Assembly: GCA_036336695.1 (NCBI GenBank)
Contig: JAYZFQ010000140.1
Location: 1 to 11,655 of the forward strand
Direction of reading: 5' to 3'
Length of the DNA: 11,655 nt
DNA from: GCA-2729515 sp036336695
GTDB lineage: Bacteria > Myxococcota_A > UBA9160 > SMWR01
Shown here: piece after piece, positions 1 through 5,775 of the stretch
How positions within the stretch are numbered: the stretch's first letter is position 1
How the letters are laid out: each line of letters begins with the position of its first letter
The notes under the pieces: generated by a model
Told to the model about the DNA's origin: nothing
The model's input: the letters and a program-made list of their open reading frames with translations, nothing else
Databases searched by the model: none
Program-made: the position numbers and the translations under genes

Positions 1-573
1 GCGGGCGAGATCGAGCTGGTCTACCGCCCGGAAAAGCGCAACAACGTGCGGCTCGTCTTGTTCATGGACGTGGGCGGCACCATGGACCCGTACTACGAGC
101 CGGTGAGCCGCCTGCTCACGGCCCTCCACGAAGAGCGCGGCCTGCGCGACTTCAAGGCCTACTACTTCCACAACTGTGTCTACGAGCAGGTGGGAACCAC
201 GGCCGACATGTACGTGCGCGATGCGATGCCCACGGGCGATGTCCTGCGACGCCTCGACGAGCGCTGGAAGGTGCTCTTCGTCGGCGACGCGGCCATGCAC
301 CCGGCGGAACTGATGCAGGAGCAGGGCAACATCAACCCGCGCTACACGACGGATACCCGCGGCATCGACTGGCTGATGCGCATTCGCGACCATTTCGAAC
401 GCTGTGCCTGGCTCAACCCGGACCCGCCCTCGGACTGGGCCCTCACCCAGACGACCCAGGTCATCCGGTCGATCTTCCCCATGTTCCCGCTCAGCCTCGA
501 CGGCATCCAGGAAGCGGTCACGGCGCTCGTCGGCGGCAGGCCCTCGACGCCCCAGGGCCACACCCGCCACTGA
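1..573 (+). CDS. VWA-domain protein (CoxE-like), C-terminal part
   Basis: The frame is open from the first base and ends at TGA 571-573, giving 190 residues, so the N-terminus lies outside the window. The GTG at 46 is internal to the VWA core, not a real start. The MIDAS-like metal site is DVGGTM at about residues 23-28, after a hydrophobic strand (VRLVLFM). It is followed by the YYFHNCVYEQV strand, a ADVLRRLDERWKVLFVGDAAM segment, a WLMRIRDHFERCAWLNP segment and a C-terminal FPMFPLSLDGIQEAV motif. This order matches a family of roughly 380-residue bacterial VWA proteins related to CoxE, whose MIDAS normally reads DVGGS, so Thr for Ser here is conservative. Such proteins are thought to bind metal-dependent partners and often sit next to MoxR-type AAA ATPases; any such gene would lie upstream, unseen. 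Substrate and role are unknown. It is co-directional with the next gene, 49 bases downstream. Confidence 0.85.
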   Translation, partial: AGEIELVYRPEKRNNVRLVLFMDVGGTMDPYYEPVSRLLTALHEERGLRDFKAYYFHNCVYEQVGTTADMYVRDAMPTGDVLRRLDERWKVLFVGDAAMHPAELMQEQGNINPRYTTDTRGIDWLMRIRDHFERCAWLNPDPPSDWALTQTTQVIRSIFPMFPLSLDGIQEAVTALVGGRPSTPQGHTRH

Positions 574-622
574 GCCGGAACCCCAGGCGCGCGAAACGGC
601 GCGCGACCAGGAAGGCAGGGCA

Positions 623-1078
623 GTGCGCACGATCTACGTGGATGCCGATGCCTGCCCGGTGAAGGACGAGGTGTACGTCGTGGCGACGCGCTACGGGTTT
701 CCGGTCTTCCTCGTCGCGAACGCGCCGATGTACGTTCCGGGCGGCTTCGGCGTTGAACTGGTGGTGGTGGAGCAGGGTCCCGACGTCGCCGACGACTGGA
801 TTGCCGAGCGGGCCGGGGAGGGCGACGTCGTGGTGACGGCGGACATTCCCCTCGCAGCGCGCTGCCTCGAAGCGGGGGCCGCCGTGCTCGGCACCGATGG
901 CCGCCCCTTTACCGAAGATTCGATCGGCGGCGCGCTGGCGGGCCGCGAACTCCATTCCCAGCTACGCGAGGCCGGCATCCATTCGGGTGGGCCGCGCCCT
1001 GTCTCGGACAAGGACCGCTCGCGGTTCCTGTCGAAGCTCGACGAAGCGGTTTCGCGGAGCCTGCGCGAACACGGGTAG
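623..1078 (+). CDS. UPF0178 / YaiI-YqxD family protein (DUF188)
   Basis: The product is 151 residues, the usual length for this family. The start is GTG 623, which places the conserved strand IYVDADACPVKDE at residues 4-16; an AGGCAGGG stretch just upstream is a modest ribosome site. The frame is open further upstream, but that part translates to Arg/Pro-rich sequence overlapping the VWA gene and is not coding. Further family features are the VVVTADIPLAARCLEAGAAVLGTDGRPF segment and the C-terminal PRPVSDKDRSRFLSKLD helix. The fold is PIN-like with conserved acidic residues (DAD, and the Asp in TADIPLA), so a nucleic-acid-related activity has been suggested; no function is firmly established. 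It may be co-transcribed with the VWA gene. Its stop is 9 bases from the stop of the convergent gene on the other strand. Confidence 0.93.
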   Translation: MRTIYVDADACPVKDEVYVVATRYGFPVFLVANAPMYVPGGFGVELVVVEQGPDVADDWIAERAGEGDVVVTADIPLAARCLEAGAAVLGTDGRPFTEDSIGGALAGRELHSQLREAGIHSGGPRPVSDKDRSRFLSKLDEAVSRSLREHG

Positions 1079-1087
1079 GGCCGGACT

Positions 1088-1630
1088 TCAGGTTGTCCGC
1101 TTGCGCGTGGCGCGTCGGGTGAAGAAGAGGAGCCCCGCGACGACCACGACGGAAATCGGCATCACGATCCATACGGACGCCTCGACCCACGCGACCAGGA
1201 CCGTCGAAGCACCGAGGAGGACGCCGAGCACGCCGAGGTGCCAGTGGAAGTGAATCCCGGCGAGAAAGCTCGCGAGTGCGACGGAGAGCAGGGAGAAGAG
1301 CCCGGCTTCCGGCGCGTCGATGCGGTTGGTGGCGAACAGGATGAACACGATCTCGACGGCGCCCAGCAGCCCCAGCCAGTGGAAGACCTGCTTGCGCAGG
1401 ATGCGCCACGCGCCTTCGCCTCGGTCGCGGGCCTTGACCCAGCCTTCGTGCAGGCTCGTCACGGCGAGCAGCGGAACCATGAAGAGCCAGAACCAGCGGC
1501 CCTTTTCCGGAGACATGTCGGTGAGCGCGACGCCCCCGCCGCTCACGACGAAGATGACGACGAGCAGCACCTCGGAGATTCCGAAGTGCTTCTTCACGAA
1601 TTCCTTGGCCTTCGGCGGATCGCTGGTCAT
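1088..1630 (-). CDS. Uncharacterised membrane protein, about six TM segments
   Basis: The product is 180 residues, starting at ATG 1630-1628 with a G-rich Shine-Dalgarno-like stretch just upstream and ending at TGA 1090-1088. I do not recognise the family. Hydrophobic segments lie at about residues 17-36, 46-62, 83-101, 109-127, 131-148 and 152-170. A charged loop (HEGWVKARDRGEGAWRILRK, 61-80) lies between segments 2 and 3, and a basic tail (TRRATRKRTT) ends the protein. A histidine cluster, HFHWH at 127-131, sits at the junction of segments 4 and 5 and could bind a metal or haem; this is inference. By the positive-inside rule the basic loop and tail are probably cytoplasmic. It lies 84 bases downstream of the cNMP/FHA gene, in the same reading frame with no stop between, and is probably co-transcribed with it. 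Confidence 0.8.
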   Translation of the reverse strand: MTSDPPKAKEFVKKHFGISEVLLVVIFVVSGGGVALTDMSPEKGRWFWLFMVPLLAVTSLHEGWVKARDRGEGAWRILRKQVFHWLGLLGAVEIVFILFATNRIDAPEAGLFSLLSVALASFLAGIHFHWHLGVLGVLLGASTVLVAWVEASVWIVMPISVVVVAGLLFFTRRATRKRTT

Positions 1631-1665
1631 GGGGTCCCCCCGCTGTGGTCGCGCCCGAGTGTACC

Positions 1666-1725
1666 CCGCGGCGCGTGCTTGGTTCTGGCCAATCGTTCTC
1701 TCCGCGGCGCGTGCTTAGTTCTGGC
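1666..1725 (-). repeat. 24-base direct repeat covering the end of the cNMP/FHA gene
   Basis: Two copies, 1666-1689 and 1702-1725, match at 23 of 24 bases and start 36 bases apart, with a 12-base spacer. The copy at 1702-1725 contains the last codons and TAA stop of the cNMP/FHA gene. The copy at 1666-1689 lies in the gap before the membrane-protein gene. The only mismatch (A1717 against G1681) falls on the first base of the stop codon on the minus strand, so the second copy reads CAA in the same frame. It looks like a small local duplication of the gene's 3' end. Confidence 0.9.
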
Positions 1726-2479
1726 GGATGATCACCTTGAAATCGTAGGGCGAGGCGTCGGTGCCGAGCCGGAGGGTGATCTCGTCGCCCTCCAGGAAGA
1801 CGGGTCCCGGGGCGCTCTCGCCGCCGATCCGCGTGTCTCCGACTTTGCTCCCGAGGTGGCTGCCCCGGTCGACGATGCCGACCCGGCCGTCCTGGACGAC
1901 GAACGCCAGGTGGTGGCGGGAAATCTGCCAGGGCGTGGAATCGGACAGTTCCAGGTCGTTGTGGACGAGGGGGTTGTGGCTCACCCGGCCGACCCGGAAC
2001 GGAAACTTTTCGATCGTGCACGTGCCGCCCGGCAGGGCCGCCCGGGCCTCGGCGCTCGTGCCTTCCAGGACGACCGTCGGCCAGTCGGCCGGGGCCGGCG
2101 GCGCGATCGGCGTGGCCGTCGAGGCTGCCTCGAGTTGCAGGATCTGGACGTTGGCCTCGCGCAGGCGTTCGAACAGCGACTTGAGCAGGCCGATCGCGAT
2201 TTCCGGATCGGTCTGGAGGGCCTCGTACAGCCCATCGTGATCCATCTCGCTGACTTCCGTGTCCTCCAGCGCGGTCACGGTGGCACTCCGGGGTTTGTCG
2301 TCCACCATGCTCATCTCGCCGCAGGTGTCGCCGGCACCGAGATACGCCAGGTGCGCGTTCCGGTCGCCCACGTGCTGGGTGACCTCGACGCGGCCGGTGT
2401 TGATGATGAACGCGGTCTCGCCGAGGGTGTTCTCTTCGAGGAGCACCTCGCCCGCCTTGAAGCTGCGCTGCTTGATCAT
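1715..2479 (-). CDS. Cyclic nucleotide-binding plus FHA domain protein
   Basis: The product is 254 residues. The start is ATG 2479-2477, with a good ribosome site (GGAGG, plus-strand 2484-2488) four bases before it; the frame extends further upstream but without family-like sequence. Residues 1-115 form a CAP-type nucleotide-binding domain with phosphate-binding cassette GEMSMVDDKPRSATV at 54-68, keeping Glu55 and Arg64, so binding of cAMP or cGMP is plausible. A helix (LFERLREANVQILQLEA) and a Pro/Ala linker (about 120-135) follow. Residues 155-253 form an FHA domain: FRVGR (Arg165), ISRHH (Ser187) and DRGSHLGSKVGDTRI (204-218), expected to bind phosphothreonine peptides. There is no helix-turn-helix, so it is not a CRP-type transcription factor. 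No signal peptide or membrane segment is seen, so it is probably cytoplasmic. The likely partner is the membrane protein encoded next in the unit; this is inference. The stop (TAA 1717-1715) lies inside a direct repeat. Confidence 0.9.
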   Translation of the reverse strand: MIKQRSFKAGEVLLEENTLGETAFIINTGRVEVTQHVGDRNAHLAYLGAGDTCGEMSMVDDKPRSATVTALEDTEVSEMDHDGLYEALQTDPEIAIGLLKSLFERLREANVQILQLEAASTATPIAPPAPADWPTVVLEGTSAEARAALPGGTCTIEKFPFRVGRVSHNPLVHNDLELSDSTPWQISRHHLAFVVQDGRVGIVDRGSHLGSKVGDTRIGGESAPGPVFLEGDEITLRLGTDASPYDFKVIIRQN

Positions 2480-2483
2480 GAGT

Positions 2484-2488
2484 CCTCC
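2484..2488 (-). promoter_or_regulatory. Ribosome binding site of the cNMP/FHA gene
   Basis: The minus strand reads GGAGG four bases before ATG 2479. It decides the start within a frame that stays open for more than 1 kb upstream, antisense to the oxidoreductase gene. Confidence 0.75.
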
Positions 2489-2662
2489 ACGGGTGCACCG
2501 ACGAGGCGCGCGTCGCGGCGCGCTCTCGCCGGGGCCGCAGCGGCGCATCCTACCGGAAGCGGCCCGGGGGTGCGAGATGTGGGGGAGGCCCGCGTCGTCC
2601 GAACCCCGGAAGTGACATAGAGTTGTCCGCGATCCGGCAATCCCGTCGACAGAGGACGCGCC

Positions 2663-3625
2663 ATGACCCGCCTTGGCTACCAGATTCCCAACTTCACCTA
2701 CCCCGACACCGGTCCCGACGAGATCTTCGCGCGCGTGGTGGCCCAGGCCCGTGCGGCGGAAGAGGCGGGGTACGACCGGGTGATGGTGATGGACCACTTC
2801 TACCAGCTGCCGATGATCGGTGCGCCCGAAGAGCCGATGTTCGAGTGCTACGCGATGCTTTCGGCGCTGGCCCAGCACACCACGAAGGTGCGCCTTTCGG
2901 CGCTGGTCACGGGCAACACCTACCGGAACCCGGCGCTGCTCGCGAAGACCCTCACGACCCTCGACCACGTGTCGAACGGCCGCGCCACCCTGGGGATCGG
3001 TGCGGCGTGGTTCGAGGCCGAGCACACGGCGCTCGGCTTCGAGTTCGGCACCTTCACCGAGCGCTTCGAGAAGCTCGAAGAAGCGCTCCAGATCATCGTG
3101 CCCATGCTGCGTGGCGAGCGGCCGACACTCCACGGCAAGCACTACACCGCGATCGACGCGGTCAATTCGCCGCCGCCGGTTTCGAGGATCCCGATCATGA
3201 TCGGGGGCCAGGGGGAGAAGAAGACCCTGCGCATGGTGGCCCAGTACGCCGACGAGTCGAACCTCGTCGGCAGCGACCGGGACATTCCGCGCAAGCTCGA
3301 GGCCCTGGCAGGACACTGCGAACGGCTGGGGCGGGACCGCTCCGAGATCGTTGTGACCAAGCTCATGATGATCGTCGTGGCGCCCACGATGGAGGAAGCC
3401 GAGGCCGACCTGGCGACCATCGCCCGGGTGAAGGGCTGGAACGACGCGACCGTGGGGGCCGTGCGCAAGGCGCTGGTCTTCGGAGATCCCGACACCGTGG
3501 GCGAGCGCATCGCCGATGCCGTGGGCAAGGGGCTCGATGGGATCACGGTCGATCTCCCCGTGAACGGGCACAACGTGGAACGCATCGCGTTGCTCGGCGA
3601 AATCGCCCACAAGGTGCTCGGCTGA
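2663..3625 (+). CDS. LLM-class F420-dependent oxidoreductase (Rv1855c-like)
   Basis: The product is 320 residues, typical of the family, starting at ATG 2663 with an AGAGGA ribosome site nearby. It has a luciferase-like TIM-barrel pattern. The N-terminal strand LGYQIPNFTYPDT (4-16) is followed by GYDRVMVMDHFYQLP (36-50), then LVTGNTYRNPALLAKTLTTLDHVSNGRATLGIGAAW (81-116), the signature of bacterial luciferase-like F420/FMN enzymes. IPIMIGGQGEKKTLRMVAQYAD (176-197) is the usual cofactor phosphate-binding region. The start IPNFTY and overall layout resemble the Rv1855c subfamily, annotated as F420-dependent; the substrate is unknown. F420 rather than FMN is inferred from the subfamily, and no F420 biosynthesis gene is present here. 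The MFS gene starts 13 bases after its stop, so the two are probably one transcription unit. Confidence 0.9.
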   Translation: MTRLGYQIPNFTYPDTGPDEIFARVVAQARAAEEAGYDRVMVMDHFYQLPMIGAPEEPMFECYAMLSALAQHTTKVRLSALVTGNTYRNPALLAKTLTTLDHVSNGRATLGIGAAWFEAEHTALGFEFGTFTERFEKLEEALQIIVPMLRGERPTLHGKHYTAIDAVNSPPPVSRIPIMIGGQGEKKTLRMVAQYADESNLVGSDRDIPRKLEALAGHCERLGRDRSEIVVTKLMMIVVAPTMEEAEADLATIARVKGWNDATVGAVRKALVFGDPDTVGERIADAVGKGLDGITVDLPVNGHNVERIALLGEIAHKVLG

Positions 3626-3638
3626 GCGACACCGACCC

Positions 3639-4820
3639 GTGGAAACCCGGAGCGTCCATCCCGTTTACGCCACGCTGGCCGGCTTTGCTCTGATCGGCAC
3701 CGGGCTGTGCCTGGCCCGTTATGCCTACACGCCGCTGATTCCCGCGCTCATCAACGCCGGCTGGGTCGACAAGGCCGGCGCCGGTTATCTCGGCGGCTTC
3801 AATTGTCTGGGGTACATCCTGGGCTGCATCGCGGCGCTCCGGCTGCCGGGCCGGGTTTCCGTGCGGTGGCTGCTGCGTGGGGGGGTCCTGGTCACGGGGA
3901 CGGGCCTTGCCCTGTGCGCCTGGAACCTGGGCTTCGCCTGGCTCGCGTTCGGCCGACTGGTCACCGGCGTGGGCGGTGCCCTCCTCGTGGTCCACACGCC
4001 GGCGGTCGTCTTGCCCCACGTTCCCGCGGCGTGGAAGCAGGTATCGAACGGCATCGTCTTCGCGGGTGCGGGCAGCGTGATCGCCCTGGTGAGCCTGCTG
4101 TTGCCGACGTTCCTGGCCCACGGGATCGCCGCCGGGTGGCTGTTCGAGGCCGGCCTCGCCGGCGTGGCGGCGGTCATTGCCTGGGTGCTCGCCGGGACGG
4201 CTCCCGATGCCGCGCAGCACCGCGACGCCGCCCAGCGTCCTCTCGAAGCCGAACGCCGCCTGCCCTTGGGGTTGATCGGCACGGCCTACGTGCTGGCCGC
4301 GGTGGGCATCACGCCGCACATGCTCTTCCTCTCCGACTACCTGCACCGCGACCTCGGAGTGAGCCTCGCCGCGTCGATGCACTTCTTCGCCCTGGTCGGT
4401 GCCGGCAGCCTCGTCGGCGCGGCGACCAGCGGGTTGCTCGCCCGGGCCCTGGGAACGTCGTTTGCCCTGCTGTTCAACTACGGGCTGGGTGTCGCGGCCG
4501 TCGCGATGGTGCTCTTGACCCATTCGCTCACCGTCGCGTCGGTCTCGGCCTTCTGCATCGGTTTCTTCCTCATGCAGTGCGTCGCCCTGACGTCGATGAA
4601 GACCGGCGAGATCACCGGGATTTCCCGCCACCCGCGGTGGTGGGGCGTGCTCACCCTGGGCTTCGGGCTCGGGCTCGCCATCGGTGCGTACGGGTTCTCG
4701 GGTCTGCTCGCCCTGGGTCTCGACTACATCGATACCTTCCGGGTCGCCCAGGGCATCCTGGTCGTGGCCCTGGTCCTGTTCGCCTGCTCGGGATTGCGCC
4801 GGACATACGAAGTCGAGTAG
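3639..4820 (+). CDS. YbfB/YjiJ-type MFS transporter
   Basis: The product is 393 residues, normal for the family, starting at GTG 3639; no strong ribosome site is seen, which fits translational coupling to the oxidoreductase gene 13 bases upstream. The family signature GTGLCLARYAYTPLIPALINAGW is at about 20-42, followed by AGYLGGFNCLGYILGC (48-63), which covers the start of TM2. FGRLVTGVGGALLVVHTPAVVLPH follows, and the two six-helix halves are joined by a polar loop rich in Ala, Asp, Gln and Arg at about 187-213. About 12 membrane segments are visible. It is an inner-membrane secondary transporter; substrates of this subfamily are mostly unknown. Pairing with an oxidoreductase suggests import of its substrate or export of its product, but this is inference. 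The stop is 9 bases from the stop of the convergent dioxygenase gene. Confidence 0.88.
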   Translation: METRSVHPVYATLAGFALIGTGLCLARYAYTPLIPALINAGWVDKAGAGYLGGFNCLGYILGCIAALRLPGRVSVRWLLRGGVLVTGTGLALCAWNLGFAWLAFGRLVTGVGGALLVVHTPAVVLPHVPAAWKQVSNGIVFAGAGSVIALVSLLLPTFLAHGIAAGWLFEAGLAGVAAVIAWVLAGTAPDAAQHRDAAQRPLEAERRLPLGLIGTAYVLAAVGITPHMLFLSDYLHRDLGVSLAASMHFFALVGAGSLVGAATSGLLARALGTSFALLFNYGLGVAAVAMVLLTHSLTVASVSAFCIGFFLMQCVALTSMKTGEITGISRHPRWWGVLTLGFGLGLAIGAYGFSGLLALGLDYIDTFRVAQGILVVALVLFACSGLRRTYEVE

Positions 4821-4829
4821 CCGCGTGTT

Positions 4830-5747
4830 TCAGCCGGCTGCTTCGGACCGCCACTGTTCGTAGAAGAAGTCGAGACCCTTTTCGAGGGCGGCGCGCTGGT
4901 TGGCCAGGGTTTCGCGCACCTCGGCCGCTTCATCGCCCACGGCGTCGTAGTTGTTCGCGACCTGGAGGCGCACGGCGCGGTTGTGGGCCATGCGCGCCGT
5001 GCGGCTGAAGTCGGTGTCGGGACGGGTTTCCAGGGCGAAGTGGCCGTTGCGGTCTTCGCCGCGGACGAGCGTCGCCGATTCCGGGCGGCCCCGTTTCTGG
5101 ACGTCGGCCGACATGTAGCGGATCGCGATGCCCACCCGGCGCTCGGACGACCGGTTCGGCGGGGAACTGTGGCTGAGGCGCACGTGGTGCAGCGAGATCT
5201 CGCCGGCCCCGAGCGGCATCGGTACGCCGTCGTCTTCCGCGAAGTCTTCCACGAGCCGTTGCCCCCGGGTGAGCATGTTGTCGGCATCGAAGAGATCGCG
5301 GTGGGGCGCCGCCGGCGGCTTGTGGCTGCCGGGCAGAACGCGCATGCATCCCATCTCCGGCGTGTTGGGCGTGAGCGCGATCCAGGCGGTGACCACTTCG
5401 TGGGGTTCGAGCCGCCAGTAGGGCGCGTCCTGGTGCCAGGAAACGTATTGGCGGTCGCCGCCGTTCTTGGCGAGCAGGTTGGTCGTCCAGCAGAGGAGGT
5501 CCGGGCCCAGGAGGTCTTCGACCGCATCGAGAATGCCCGGATCGTGCACGAGTTCCCAGGCCCAGCCGGCGACGAGGTGGAGCTTGTGCTTGTAGGCCGC
5601 TTCCAGCGGGCCCGCCGCGGCTTGCTCGTAGGCCTCGAAGGCCCGGAGGTAGGTCGCCGCCTGCGCTTCCGAGAACACGCGGACGGGACAGATGTACCCC
5701 GCTTCCGCGTAGTGGGTGAGGGCGTCGCGGTCGAGTCGTTTCGGCAC
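4830..5747 (-). CDS. Phytanoyl-CoA dioxygenase (PhyH) family protein
   Basis: The product is 305 residues, starting at GTG 5747-5745 with GGAAAGG upstream and ending at TGA 4832-4830. It has the pattern of a non-haem Fe(II)/2-oxoglutarate dioxygenase. The iron ligands are His105 and Asp107 in WHQDAPYW (104-111), with the distal His193 in RLSHSSPPN (190-198). Arg204, 11 residues after the distal His as in PhyH, should bind 2-oxoglutarate. GCMRVLPGSHK (133-143) is also typical, so the protein looks catalytically intact. Family members hydroxylate phytanoyl-CoA and many other metabolites, so the substrate cannot be assigned. No signal peptide; cytoplasmic. It begins 28 bases after the stop of the mechanosensitive-channel gene on the same strand and is probably co-transcribed, although a functional tie is not obvious. 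Confidence 0.92.
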   Translation of the reverse strand: MPKRLDRDALTHYAEAGYICPVRVFSEAQAATYLRAFEAYEQAAAGPLEAAYKHKLHLVAGWAWELVHDPGILDAVEDLLGPDLLCWTTNLLAKNGGDRQYVSWHQDAPYWRLEPHEVVTAWIALTPNTPEMGCMRVLPGSHKPPAAPHRDLFDADNMLTRGQRLVEDFAEDDGVPMPLGAGEISLHHVRLSHSSPPNRSSERRVGIAIRYMSADVQKRGRPESATLVRGEDRNGHFALETRPDTDFSRTARMAHNRAVRLQVANNYDAVGDEAAEVRETLANQRAALEKGLDFFYEQWRSEAAG

Positions 5748-5775
5748 GGGCGCCTTTCCGGACAGGCGCGCCCGG

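Noticed and set aside
64..84. Degenerate MIDAS (DVGGTM instead of DxSxS) as a sign of a dead VWA domain
   Set aside because: DVGGS/T is normal for this VWA family, so the site is not unusual.
404..622. Upstream extension of the UPF0178 frame
   Set aside because: The extension is Arg/Ser/Pro-rich, overlaps the VWA gene, and the family N-terminus begins right after GTG 623.
909..2498. 529-codon open frame on the minus strand
   Set aside because: Its translation is Arg/Pro/Gly-rich with no family features and it overlaps the well-supported UPF0178, membrane and cNMP/FHA genes in another frame.
2480..3610. N-terminal extension of the cNMP/FHA frame
   Set aside because: The extra sequence is antisense to the oxidoreductase gene and His/Arg/Gly-rich; the ATG at 2479 has a good GGAGG site.
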